Below are positions 30,916 to 42,085 of a stretch of 64,000 nt of DNA, piece by piece. The DNA is from Neoaquamicrobium sediminum. GTDB lineage: Bacteria > Pseudomonadota > Alphaproteobacteria > Rhizobiales > Rhizobiaceae. The notes under the pieces were generated by a model, which saw only the letters and a list, made by a program, of their open reading frames with translations, was not told the origin of the DNA and ran no database searches. The position numbers and the translations under genes were made by a program. Location of the stretch: contig NZ_JABETK010000002.1 of NCBI RefSeq assembly GCF_013240295.1, forward strand, positions 620,001 through 684,000. Reading direction: 5' to 3'. Each line of letters begins with the position of its first letter. The first letter of the stretch is position 1.

Positions 30916-31293
30916 ATGTACCATCTTGTCCTCGTTGCGGCTGGCGGCGCCGTTGGGGCGGGGCTGCGCCACCTCGTGAACCTTGCGACGCTGCGCCTGT
31001 TCGGATCCGGCTTTCCCTGGGGCACGTTGACCGTCAATGTGGTTGGCAGCCTGGCCATGGGGCTGTTCATGGCCTGGCTTGTGCGCCGTACAGGCAGTTC
31101 GGCGGAACTCAGGCTGCTGGTGGCGACCGGATTGTTCGGCGGGTTCACGACGTTTTCGGCCTTTTCGCTCGATTTTGCCGTGCTTTACGAGCGCGGCGCG
31201 CTCATGCAGGCGTTTTCGTATGTGGCCGCCAGCGTGCTGCTCTCGATCGGCGCGCTGTTTGTCGGATTGTGGGTCGCGCGAAACCTCGCCTGA
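30916..31293 (+). CDS. crcB: Fluoride channel CrcB/Fluc
   Basis: A 125-residue four-helix membrane protein that exports fluoride as an antiparallel dimer. Family motifs: GGAVGAGLRHLV at the start, GTLTVNVVGSLAMG in helix 2 and GLFGGFTTFSAFS in the central break helix carrying the fluoride-contact phenylalanines. A TTG lies one codon upstream of the ATG used. I see no crcB-type riboswitch upstream; a repeat occupies that space. Confidence 0.93.
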   Translation: MYHLVLVAAGGAVGAGLRHLVNLATLRLFGSGFPWGTLTVNVVGSLAMGLFMAWLVRRTGSSAELRLLVATGLFGGFTTFSAFSLDFAVLYERGALMQAFSYVAASVLLSIGALFVGLWVARNLA

Positions 31294-31330
31294 TGCTATC
31301 TGGCGCACGCGACACAGAGATTGGAGAAGA

Positions 31331-32316
31331 ATGGCAGGCGTAGAGCAGATAACGGTTGAAGCCGGCGAAGCGGGCATGCGGCTCGACCGCTGGTTCAAGA
31401 CCCATTTCCCCGGCCTTGGCTTCGGTCATTTGCAGAAGCTGCTGCGCTCCGGCCAGGTGCGGGTCGATGGCGGCCGCGCCAAGGCCGATACGCGCGTCGA
31501 GCCGGGGCAGGTGATCCGCGTGCCGCCGCTCGGCGTCGATCGCAAGGGCAGCGAGCCGTTGACGGCGCGCACCATGCGCGGTCAGGACGACGGCGCCGTG
31601 CTGTCGAAGATGATGCTCTACGAGGACCCCGCCGTCTTCGTCTTCAACAAGCCGTCCGGCCTCGCCGTGCAGGGAGGGTCGGGCGTCAATCGCCATGTCG
31701 ACAACATGCTGGAAGCCTTCCGTAGCAAGAAGGGCGAGAAGCCGCGTCTTGTCCACCGCCTCGACCGCGATACGTCGGGCGTATTGGTGGTTGCCCGCAC
31801 GCGTCTTGCCGCGATGAAGCTGGCCGAAGCCTTCGCGGCCGCGACGCGAAGAAGACCTACTGGGCGCTCGTCAAGGGCGTGCCTAAGAAGCGCGAGGACA
31901 AGATTTCGACCTGGCTGGTGAAGGAGCAGACGCTCGACGGCGACCGGATGCGCGTTGCCCGTCACGGCGAACCGGATTCGGACCATGCCGTGTCCTATTA
32001 CCGCGTGGTGGAGCAGGCCGGACAAACCATGTCCTGGCTTGAGATGGAGCCCTATACGGGCCGCACTCACCAGCTTCGCGTCCACGCCGCGCACATTGGC
32101 TGCCCGATCATCGGCGATCCGAAATATTTCGAGGCAGACCAGAACTGGGAATTCCCCGGCGGTTTGCAGAACCGCCTGCACCTGCATGCACGCCGCATCG
32201 TGATACCGCATCCCAATGGCGGGGTGATCGACGTCACCGCGCCGATCCCGCCGCATATGCGCCAGAGCTGGAACCTTCTCGGCTTCGACGAGCAGAGCGC
32301 TGAGGACGACGCGTGA
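31331..32316 (+). CDS. rluC: Pseudouridine synthase RluC/RluD family, with a frameshift
   Basis: An N-terminal S4 RNA-binding domain (GMRLDRWFKTHFPGLGFGHLQKLLRSG) precedes the catalytic domain with PRLVHRLDRDTSGVLVVART, the aspartate of HRLDRDTSG being the nucleophile. Target is probably 23S rRNA. The frame breaks at about 31832-31843: ...LAEAF then RDAKKTYWALVKGVPKK in the next frame; one missing C (TTC-CGC-GGC) explains it. Restored length is about 328 residues. It sits 37 bases after crcB and its stop overlaps the next start, so the group is likely an operon. Confidence 0.9.
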
Positions 32317-33233
32317 GCAACGCGCCGGCCGCGACACTCGAGAGACCGGCGATCGACAGTTTCGCCGCCGCCCTGATGATCGGCCTCACCTTCTCGTGGG
32401 GCCTGAACCAGGTGGCGGTGAAGTTTGCCAACACGGGCTACAACCCGATATTCGCCGCACTGCTGCGCTCGGCAATCGCCTGCGCGCTAGTCTGGCTTTG
32501 GTGCCGCTATCGCAGCATTCCGCTCTTCGAGCGCGACGGCACGCTCTGGGCTGGCATCGCGGTGGGGGTGCTCTTCGGAGCCGAGTTTGCGCTGATCTTC
32601 CTCGGCCTGGATTATACGAGTGCTGCCCGGGCCACGCTGATGGTCAACACCATGCCTTTCTGGGTGCTGATCGGCGGCCATTTCCTGCTCGGCGAACGCA
32701 TCACGATGCAGAAGTTCTGTGGTCTTGCGCTGGCCTTCGGCGGTGTTGCGCTGGTGTTTTCAGACAAGCTCAGCCTGCCTGGCCCCGAGGCGCTTCGCGG
32801 CGATCTCATGTGCCTGGCGGGCGGCGTGCTGTGGGCCGCAACCACGCTGGTCATCAAGGGTTCGAAGCTTTCGGTCGCGAGCGCCGAGAAGACCTTGCTC
32901 TATCAACTCGTCGTTTCAGCGGTCTTCCTCATACCCCTGGTGCCTCTGGCGGGGCCGCTGCTGCGCGACGTGACGCCGCTGGCCACCGGCGCACTGCTGT
33001 TCCAGGCGGTCTATGTCGTCGCCTTCACCTATCTGCTGTGGTTCTGGCTGATGCGGCGTTATCCCGCGTCCGGTTTGTCCAGCTTCGCCTTCCTGACGCC
33101 TGCTTTTGGCGTTCTTTGCGCGGGGCTGGTGTTGAACGAGCCGCTCTCCATGCGCATCTTTGCGGCATTGATCCTGATTGCGGTCGGCCTGCTGCTCGTC
33201 AACCGGCCGTTACGGCGCACCCTGCCGGGCTGA
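32313..33233 (+). CDS. EamA-family (DMT) transporter
   Basis: A 306-residue inner membrane protein with two EamA repeats and about ten hydrophobic helices; it begins with GTG inside the rluC stop (GTGA). FGAEFALIFLGLDYTSAARATLMVNTMPFWVLIGGHFLLGE is the first-repeat signature (read in parts) and SGLSSFAFLTPAFGVLCAGLVLNEPL the second. Members export amino acids or metabolites; the substrate cannot be told. Confidence 0.88.
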   Translation: MSNAPAATLERPAIDSFAAALMIGLTFSWGLNQVAVKFANTGYNPIFAALLRSAIACALVWLWCRYRSIPLFERDGTLWAGIAVGVLFGAEFALIFLGLDYTSAARATLMVNTMPFWVLIGGHFLLGERITMQKFCGLALAFGGVALVFSDKLSLPGPEALRGDLMCLAGGVLWAATTLVIKGSKLSVASAEKTLLYQLVVSAVFLIPLVPLAGPLLRDVTPLATGALLFQAVYVVAFTYLLWFWLMRRYPASGLSSFAFLTPAFGVLCAGLVLNEPLSMRIFAALILIAVGLLLVNRPLRRTLPG

Positions 33234-33261
33234 ACCCGGCCTGAAACTCGAAGGATTTACG

Positions 33262-34053
33262 ATGCGCGATCTGCTCGGCGATCTCGATAGCGGCAATCAC
33301 CTGTCCGACCCGGACCCCGTGCGCCGCGCCCAGATACAGATGCGGCAGCCTCTGCCGAAACGCTTTTACAAGCTGGCCGAGGTGGCCGAAGTGCCCGAGG
33401 GCTTTGCGGTGCGCCTCGACGGCAAACCGGTGCGCACGCCCGGCAAGGCGGTGCTGGCCCTGTCAACTGCGGCGGCTGCTGAGCTGGTCGCGAGTGAGTT
33501 TTCCGCGCAGGGCGAAACCATCGATCCGGTCTCGATGCCGATCCTGCGGCTGGCAAACACGGCCATCGATGGCGTGGCAAACGAAATGCAGGCGGTTCTG
33601 GAAGACGTGATGCGTTTTTCCTCGTCCGACCTGCTCTGCTACCGCGCGGATGCGCCGGAGCGGCTGGTCGAAAGGCAGGCCGAGCTTTGGGACCCGGTAC
33701 TCGACTGGGCGCAGGCCACGCTCGGTGCCCGCTTCTTCCTGGCCGAAGGCGTCATGCACGTCGAGCAGCCGCGTGAATCGGTTGCCGCCGTCGGGCTCTG
33801 GCTGCGCCAGAGAGCGGAGCCGTTCCGGCTGTCCGCGATCCATCTGATGACGACCCTGACCGGGTCGGCACTTCTGGCGCTTGCGGTCGAGGCCCGGATG
33901 CTGGAACCGGATGCTGCCTGGGCTGCCGCCCACGTGGACGAGGACTGGAACATCGCCCAGTGGGGCGAGGATGCGGAGGCAGCCGAGCGCCGCAAGGCGC
34001 GCCGGCGCGACTTCGACGCCGCTGTGGCACTCCTGCGCGCTCTCGACGACTGA
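33262..34053 (+). CDS. ATP12-type F1-ATPase assembly chaperone
   Basis: A 263-residue protein of the ATP12 family, which in mitochondria and alphaproteobacteria helps assemble the F1 alpha subunit. Typical blocks: RFYKLAEVAEVPEGFAVRLDGKPVRTPGK, FSAQGETIDPVSMPILRLANTAIDGV (both read in parts), SSDLLCYRA and HVDEDWNIAQWGED. Cytosolic. The gene ends 27 bases from a convergent gene. Confidence 0.9.
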   Translation: MRDLLGDLDSGNHLSDPDPVRRAQIQMRQPLPKRFYKLAEVAEVPEGFAVRLDGKPVRTPGKAVLALSTAAAAELVASEFSAQGETIDPVSMPILRLANTAIDGVANEMQAVLEDVMRFSSSDLLCYRADAPERLVERQAELWDPVLDWAQATLGARFFLAEGVMHVEQPRESVAAVGLWLRQRAEPFRLSAIHLMTTLTGSALLALAVEARMLEPDAAWAAAHVDEDWNIAQWGEDAEAAERRKARRRDFDAAVALLRALDD

Positions 34054-34080
34054 TCGTTCGCCTCGGCCGTCAGATAACGA

Positions 34081-34440
34081 TCACCACTGGCCGAAGATCT
34101 CGTAGAGCCCCTGCGCGACGCTGCTTTCCAGCGGGAACGACAGCATGCCCATGACGGAATAGCCGAGCAGCCAGGGCATCAGGTAGAAGCGGACCATAAA
34201 GAAGAACCAGGCGACGAAGAGTGGCACCAGCGGCTCGATCAGGAAGCCGGGGATGATCGGCCGGAATACCGCGATGATCGGATTTGTCGCCCGGACGAAG
34301 AAGCGCATGAAGAAGAAGTCGGAATCCTCGGGCAGGAAGATGTTCATCGCCGCACGACCGATCAGCGTCCACATCACCAGGCCGAGCAGATAGTCGAGCA
34401 CGATCACCCAGAGCGGGTGAAGAAAAATCAGATCTTCCAA
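34081..34440 (-). CDS. YggT-like small membrane protein
   Basis: A 119-residue inner membrane protein with three to four hydrophobic stretches and the motif ATNPIIAVFRPIIPGFLIEPLVPLF, reminiscent of the YggT family. I start it at TTG 34440 because GGAGG lies exactly seven bases before it; the frame is open further up but crosses the symporter gene. Located 62 bases after the symporter, same strand, and possibly cotranscribed. Function unknown. Confidence 0.7.
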   Translation of the reverse strand: MEDLIFLHPLWVIVLDYLLGLVMWTLIGRAAMNIFLPEDSDFFFMRFFVRATNPIIAVFRPIIPGFLIEPLVPLFVAWFFFMVRFYLMPWLLGYSVMGMLSFPLESSVAQGLYEIFGQW

Positions 34441-34502
34441 GCGAATGCCTCCCACGAGAAAGGGGCGGGCTGGAGCCCGCCCCCTGTCTGCATTAGTCCC
34501 AA

Positions 34503-36320
34503 TCAGTGATGGGAAGCAAGGATCGGCTTGCCGCTGGGGATACGGACTTCGTCGACCATATCCTGGATTTCCTTGCTGGGCGCCGGCGTGAGCAGGCTCA
34601 CGACGACCATGCACACCAGGCTGACCGGCATGCCGATAATGCCGAAGCGGATGTGGTCGATACCCCACCAGGGCTCCATCAGGCCGTTATAGACCATGTA
34701 GAGGTACCAGGAGCCGGCAACGAAACCGCCGATCATGCCAGCGATCGCGCCTGCCGTGTTGGCGCGTTTCCACCACACGCCGAGCACAAGCGGGAAGAAC
34801 AGGCCGGAACAGGCGAAGTCGAATGCCCATGCCACTGCGCCTAGAATGCCCGTCAGCTTCAGCGATGCCACGACCGCACCGGCAGCACCGATGAAGATCA
34901 GCAGGATACGGGCAACGATGAGACGCCGTGCGGTATCCGCCTTCGGGTCGATGATCTTGTAGTAGAGATCGTGCGACAGCGCGTTGGCGATGGCGAGCAG
35001 CAGGCCGTCCGCCGTCGACATGGCGGCGGCAAGACCGCCCGCAGCCACGAGACCGGAGATCACATAGGGCAGGCCCGCGATTTCTGGCGTTGCGAGCACG
35101 ACGATGTCGGGCCGCATGAAGAACTCGTTGAGCTGCAATATGCCGTCACCGTTCTGATCGGCCACCGCCAGCATTCCCACCGAACTCCAGTGCTTGATCC
35201 ACTCGAGATTGGCGACATCCTCGAACGACTTGCCGATGATCGACGTCGCCAGGTTAGGATCGAGGAGCTGCAGCTTCGTCAGCGTGGCAAGCGCCGGCGC
35301 CGAGAAATAGAGCAGGAAGATGAAGGTGAGCGACCAGCCGACCGAACGGCGAGCCGAACGGACGGAAGGCGTCGTGAAGTAGCGCATCAGGATATGCGGC
35401 AGCGATGCCGTGCCGGCCATCATACAGATGGCGAGCGAGACCATAGCCCAGCCCTGTCCCGTCGGCGCGTTCTGCGGTGTCGTCAGAACCGATACGCCGG
35501 GAATGGCTTCGGCCGCCGGCGCAAGGCCATACATGGCCTCGAGTTCGGCGATCCGTCCTACCGCGTCACCATAGGAGAAGTGCGGGATGATGCCGAAACC
35601 CTGCTTGTTGGACATCCAGATGATCGGCACGAGATAGGCGATGATGAGCACGATGTACTGTGCCACCTGCGTCCACGTCACGCCGCGCATGCCACCCAGC
35701 ATCGAGCAGATGAAGATGCCTGCCAGACCGAGCCACACGCCGAGCTCGAACGGAATGCCAAGTGTCTGGGCCGCGATCGTACCTGTCGCGTTGATCTGCG
35801 CCGTCACGTAGGTGAAGGACGCCACCACCAGCACGACGACAGCGCACAGACGCGCCGTGTTGCCGCCGTAACGTGTGCCGATGAAGTCCGGTACGGTGTA
35901 GCATCCGAATTTGCGCAGGTAGGGCGCAAGCAGCGAGTTCACGAGCACATAGCCGCCCGTCCACCCGACGATGAAGCCGAGATAGGGGTAGCCACCGAAG
36001 TAGACGCCGCCCGCCAGCGCAACGAACGATGCGCCGGACATCCAGTCCGCCGCCGTCGCCATGCCGTTGTAGAGCGCCGGCACTTCGCGGCCCGCCACGT
36101 AGTATGCGTCGACTTCCGCGGTGCGCGAGAGCCAGCCGATGATGGCGTAGATGCTGATGGTGAAGATGAGAAAGCCGATGCCGATCGCCTGGGCCCCCAT
36201 GCCCATGCGTTCGAGGATCGCCATGAACGCGAAGAACGCCAGAAAACCCAGCGTGTAGAGCGCATAGACCTTTCCGAGATTGTCTATGAAACGCCCGCTT
36301 TTTGCTTGTTCGACTGCCAT
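34503..36320 (-). CDS. Sodium:solute symporter (VC_2705-like, acetate/ActP type)
   Basis: A 605-residue SSS-family carrier with about 13-14 membrane segments. The SSS core appears as DAYYVAGREVPALYNGMATAADWMSGASFVALAG and GLAAAMSTADGLLLAIANALSHDLY (read in parts). The preceding DUF4212 gene, 9 bases upstream, is the constant partner of this subfamily, which is thought to move acetate or other short carboxylates. Unusually, an extramembrane loop at residues ~388-401 (DQNGDGILQLNEFF) matches a calcium-binding EF-hand loop. Confidence 0.9.
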   Translation of the reverse strand: MAVEQAKSGRFIDNLGKVYALYTLGFLAFFAFMAILERMGMGAQAIGIGFLIFTISIYAIIGWLSRTAEVDAYYVAGREVPALYNGMATAADWMSGASFVALAGGVYFGGYPYLGFIVGWTGGYVLVNSLLAPYLRKFGCYTVPDFIGTRYGGNTARLCAVVVLVVASFTYVTAQINATGTIAAQTLGIPFELGVWLGLAGIFICSMLGGMRGVTWTQVAQYIVLIIAYLVPIIWMSNKQGFGIIPHFSYGDAVGRIAELEAMYGLAPAAEAIPGVSVLTTPQNAPTGQGWAMVSLAICMMAGTASLPHILMRYFTTPSVRSARRSVGWSLTFIFLLYFSAPALATLTKLQLLDPNLATSIIGKSFEDVANLEWIKHWSSVGMLAVADQNGDGILQLNEFFMRPDIVVLATPEIAGLPYVISGLVAAGGLAAAMSTADGLLLAIANALSHDLYYKIIDPKADTARRLIVARILLIFIGAAGAVVASLKLTGILGAVAWAFDFACSGLFFPLVLGVWWKRANTAGAIAGMIGGFVAGSWYLYMVYNGLMEPWWGIDHIRFGIIGMPVSLVCMVVVSLLTPAPSKEIQDMVDEVRIPSGKPILASHH

Positions 36321-36329
36321 CGCGCCCTC

Positions 36330-36590
36330 CTATTCGTCGACGCCGAATTCGTCGTCGATCTGGTCCTGACGGTAGTTCTGGATCCAGATGATGGCGACGA
36401 AGGCGATGAGCGAACCCTGGACACACATGTAGTAGCCAAGCGGGAAGCCCAGGAAGCTGATGGAGTTCAATGGGCCGGCCATCCAGGGAATGATGATGGC
36501 GAAGATCACCCAGAGAATCATGACCAGCGTATTGAGATTTCTGGTCTTCTCCCAGTGACGTTCCCTGGCGCCAGCGTCTGTGCTGGACAT
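36330..36590 (-). CDS. DUF4212 symporter small subunit
   Basis: An 86-residue protein with two transmembrane helices (NLNTLVMILWVIFAIIIPWM and YYMCVQGSLIAFVAIIWI), followed by QNYRQDQIDDEFGVDE. This is the DUF4212 family, always next to VC_2705-type symporters, and presumed to be an accessory subunit. ATG at 36590 has AGGAATTT before it. The 166 bases upstream are shared with the divergent gene at 36757. Confidence 0.9.
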   Translation of the reverse strand: MSSTDAGARERHWEKTRNLNTLVMILWVIFAIIIPWMAGPLNSISFLGFPLGYYMCVQGSLIAFVAIIWIQNYRQDQIDDEFGVDE

Positions 36591-36756
36591 GGAAATTCCT
36601 CCCCTCGATTGTATGCGGGCAGGATGCCCGCAATCCTCCACGCCGGGTCTCCTTGGATGGAATCGGCGCTGAACGATGATTACAGACAGTCATCAAACGC
36701 GAAAATACTGCTATGGTAGCATTCAGAAGCGCGCCCGGATCGGTCATCTGGTTCTC

Positions 36757-37428
36757 ATGAACGACTTTGCAAAGCAGATTTCCGAGGCGGTTGGCTGGCT
36801 GCGCGATGCGGCCTCCAAGCTCACCTTGCGCCGCGACCGCGCACCAATTGCCACGGTCGCGCGGGTCGATCACTTCGCGCGGTCACGCGCCGCGCTGATC
36901 ACGCAGAAGAAGCTCTACGGCTATCTCAAGGAGCGCATCGGCACGCGTTACCCGAAGATGTTCGACGACGAGCTCTTCGCGCAGTCGATCAATGTCGCGA
37001 AGATGCATGTCTTCGCCGCGTCGCTGTCCGATATGACGATTTATGCGGTTGCCCAGGTCAGCGCCGACGGCAGGCTCGAGGGTGTGGACCGTCGTGAATG
37101 GGCGTTGGCCTGCTATCGCGCCGGACTGGCCGACAATGCCGACCAGATGACGGACGCCCATGATGCGGAAAGCTGGGTCGGCGCGTTCATCCAGCGTATC
37201 GAGGCGACGCTGTGGGAGAATGTAGCCGTTGGCGGGCGTGCATTTACGGAAAGCCCGAAGGCGCTCATCAAATGGGCGCCCATCGCCGATGAGCTGAAGA
37301 TGCGCGACCGGGAGATCGTGGAAAATTCCATCCGGTTCGCATGGAACGAGGTGATCCGGGATTTTCGCGCGCGGCTCGATGCCGATGCCGCGGCGGTCGA
37401 CTGGCGCAGCCTGCATTCCCGAAACTGA
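36757..37428 (+). CDS. Conserved rhizobial protein of unknown function
   Basis: A 223-residue soluble protein, starting MNDFAKQISEAVGWLRDAASK at the ATG behind a purine-poor leader; an upstream in-frame ATG at 36676 gives a less natural N-terminus. No membrane segment, signal peptide or known motif was seen; composition is rich in Arg, Ala and Asp with several amphipathic helices. It ends just before a two-way terminator shared with glnA. Confidence 0.65.
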   Translation: MNDFAKQISEAVGWLRDAASKLTLRRDRAPIATVARVDHFARSRAALITQKKLYGYLKERIGTRYPKMFDDELFAQSINVAKMHVFAASLSDMTIYAVAQVSADGRLEGVDRREWALACYRAGLADNADQMTDAHDAESWVGAFIQRIEATLWENVAVGGRAFTESPKALIKWAPIADELKMRDREIVENSIRFAWNEVIRDFRARLDADAAAVDWRSLHSRN

Positions 37429-37471
37429 GTTTGCGCCAAAGCCGCTGGCCGCCGATAATCAAAGATCGAAA

Positions 37472-37500
37472 GAAAAACCCCGGCCGGAGCCGGGGTTTTT
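37472..37500. terminator. Bidirectional terminator
   Basis: AAAAACCCCGGC / GCCGGGGTTTTT is symmetric, with A on the left and T on the right, so it can end both the plus-strand gene at 37428 and glnA on the minus strand. Confidence 0.93.
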
Positions 37501-37516
37501 GTATCATGGGTCCGTA

Positions 37517-38926
37517 TCAGACCGAGTAGTACATGTCGTACTCGACCGGGTGCGGCGTCATCTCGAAGCGCATCACCTCAGCCATCTTCAGTTCGATATA
37601 GGCGTCGATCTGGTCGTCGTCGAACACGCCGCCGGCCTTCAGGAAGCCGCGATCCTTGTCGAGCGACTGAAGCGCTTCGCGCAGGCTGCCGCAGACGGTC
37701 GGGATCTTCTTGAGTTCCTTCGGCGGCAGGTCGTAGAGGTCCTTGTCCATGGCCTGACCGGGATGGATCTTGTTCTTGATGCCGTCGAGGCCGGCCATGA
37801 GCATCGCGGCGAAGGCGAGGTACGGATTCGCCGTCGGGTCGGGGAAGCGAACCTCGACGCGCTTGGCCTTCGGGTTGGAGCCGAACGGGATGCGGCAGGA
37901 AGCCGAGCGGTTGCGCGCCGAATAGGCGAGCAGCACCGGAGCCTCATAGCCCGGAACCAGACGCTTGTAGGAGTTGGTCGACGGGTTGGTGAAGGCGTTC
38001 AGTGCCTTGGCGTGCTTGATGATGCCGCCGATGTAGAACAGGCACGACTCCGAAAGACCCGCATACTCGTTGCCCGCAAAGGTCGGCTTGCCGCCCTTCC
38101 AGATAGACTGGTGGACGTGCATGCCCGAACCGTTGTCGCCGAAGATCGGCTTCGGCATGAAGGTTGCGGTCTTGCCGTATGCGTTGGCGACCTGATGCAC
38201 GGCATACTTGTAGATCTGCATCTTGTCGGCGTTGCGGATCAGCGTGTCGAACTTGATGCCGAGCTCGTGCTGGGCTGCAGCTACCTCATGGTGATGCTTC
38301 TCGACGACGACGCCCATCTCGGAGAGCACCGTCAGCATCTCGGAGCGCATGTCCTGGAGGGAATCCACCGGCGGGACCGGGAAGTAGCCGCCCTTGACGC
38401 GCGGACGGTGGCCGAGGTTACCGGTCTCGTAGTCAGTGTCGTCGTTGGACGGCAGTTCCGAGGAATCGAGCTTGAACCCGGTGTTGTAGGGGTCAGCCTT
38501 GTACTTGACGTCGTCGAAAACGAAGAACTCGGCTTCCGGACCCACGAAGACGGTGTCACCGATGCCTTCGGACTTCATGTAGGCTTCGGCCTTCTTGGCG
38601 GTGCCGCGCGGGTCGCGGTTGTAGGCTTCGCCGGAAACCGGGTCGAGGATGTCGCAGACGATCACCATGGTTGACTGCGCGAAGAACGGATCCATGTGAG
38701 CCGTCTCGGTGTCGGGCATCAGCACCATGTCGGATTCGTTGATGGCCTTCCAGCCGGCGATCGAGGAGCCGTCGAACATGACGCCATCGGCGAACATGTC
38801 TTCATCGACTGCCACGACGTCCATCGTCACGTGCTGGAGTTTGCCTTTCGGATCCGTGAAGCGGAGGTCGACGAACTTAACGTCGTTGTCCTTGATCTGC
38901 TTCATGATGTCGTTTGCTGTCGTCAT
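37517..38926 (-). CDS. glnA: Glutamine synthetase type I
   Basis: The 469-residue GSI makes glutamine from glutamate, ammonia and ATP. Conserved parts: [33 protein letters not shown] loop, the ATP site [16 protein letters not shown], and NRSASCRIP. The adenylylation tyrosine is present in [12 protein letters not shown], so GlnE can switch the enzyme off. It follows glnB by 48 bases in the same direction, the standard rhizobial glnBA operon under nitrogen control. Confidence 0.97.
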   Translation of the reverse strand: MTTANDIMKQIKDNDVKFVDLRFTDPKGKLQHVTMDVVAVDEDMFADGVMFDGSSIAGWKAINESDMVLMPDTETAHMDPFFAQSTMVIVCDILDPVSGEAYNRDPRGTAKKAEAYMKSEGIGDTVFVGPEAEFFVFDDVKYKADPYNTGFKLDSSELPSNDDTDYETGNLGHRPRVKGGYFPVPPVDSLQDMRSEMLTVLSEMGVVVEKHHHEVAAAQHELGIKFDTLIRNADKMQIYKYAVHQVANAYGKTATFMPKPIFGDNGSGMHVHQSIWKGGKPTFAGNEYAGLSESCLFYIGGIIKHAKALNAFTNPSTNSYKRLVPGYEAPVLLAYSARNRSASCRIPFGSNPKAKRVEVRFPDPTANPYLAFAAMLMAGLDGIKNKIHPGQAMDKDLYDLPPKELKKIPTVCGSLREALQSLDKDRGFLKAGGVFDDDQIDAYIELKMAEVMRFEMTPHPVEYDMYYSV

Positions 38927-38974
38927 TTCATATTTCCCTGTGATGACATTGCGAAATTGAGTGCGGCGTGGCAG

Positions 38975-41035
<2,061 letters not shown>

Positions 41036-41041
<6 letters not shown>

Positions 41042-41853
41042 ATCCACCCGTTTCTGCAGCGCCATCGCGCCGAACGGCGCGCGCACCTTGCCCTCGGTGA
41101 TGAAGTAAACGAACACGTCGCGCGGCGTCTTGTCGGCCTTGGTGCCGGCGTCGACATAGGGCAGGTCGTCCGGCTGGCCACCCTCGGCCCAGACCTTCGC
41201 GCGCTTCGCCCAGCCGTCCAGTTCCTTCTCTGTGTAGCAGGCCTCGTTGTCGTCGCTGCCGCGCTGCAGCCGCGCATAGACGAAGTCGCCGGTGACGTCG
41301 GCGATCTCGGGATATTTTTCGTGGTGCGCATAGACGATGGCTGCATCGTATTTGCGGGCGAGTGCTGCGAATTCGGGGACGGCGAAGCTGTCGTTGCGCA
41401 CCTCGAGCGCATGGCGCAGCCTCACGCCGTCCTGTTTCTCCGGCAGGAGCTTCAAAAAGCCCTCGAAATCGTCGGGATCGTATTTTTCGTCGGCGCGAAC
41501 TGCCAGACGATCGGTCCCAGCTTGTCGCCGAGCTCGGAGACGCCCGAGCCCAGAAAGCGCTGCACCGACTCGCCGGCCTCCGCCAGCACGCGGCGGTTGG
41601 TCGAGAAGCGGATCGCCTTGAGCGCGAAGATGCAGTCGTCGTCGGACTCCTTCGCCCATTTGGCGAAGGTCGGCGGCTTGAAGGTCGAATAATAGGTGCC
41701 GTTGACCTCGATGGCCCTGACCTGCTGCGAGGCATAGGCAAGCTGCTTCGCCTTGGCGAGCTTGTCGGGATAGAAGGTGCCTTCCCACGGCTCGAACGTC
41801 CAGCCGCCCATGCCCGCCCGAACCTGGCCGGCGCCGCTTTTTCCGGATTGCAT
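41036..41853 (-). CDS. DUF72 (YecE-like) protein, with a frameshift
   Basis: A TIM-barrel protein of unknown activity (DUF72). Recognised by RAGMGGWTFEPWEGTFYPD near the N-terminus, FALKAIRFSTNRRVLAEAGESVQRFLGSG in the middle and RHALEVRNDSF further on. The frame changes at the run of five T at 41483-41487 (plus strand): adding one base gives QFAPTKKYDPDDFEGFLKLLPE. Restored length is about 272 residues, which is the family's normal size and divides exactly into codons, so a missing base is the best explanation. Confidence 0.87.
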
Positions 41854-42085
41854 CGTGTCGTTTCCTCGTTTGCCCCGGGAAAATGCGTCCGCCCGACGGC
41901 TTTGTCCACCCGATCCCTGCGCGCTCCTGACAGGTTTGCCCGTCACTATCGCTGCGGGCGCTGGCCGCGCGAAAGGCCCGTTCGGGGGCTCGCCATGGCT
42001 TTACGGCAGCAGGGATCGTCGCCACGCTGCGCGAATCCGCCCTGGCCATTGATGATTATCGCGTAAGCCGGAGACTGTCGCGCGG

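Noticed and set aside
34971..36719. 582-codon plus frame opposite the symporter
   Set aside because: Shadow of the symporter gene; Arg/His-rich composition typical for antisense frames.
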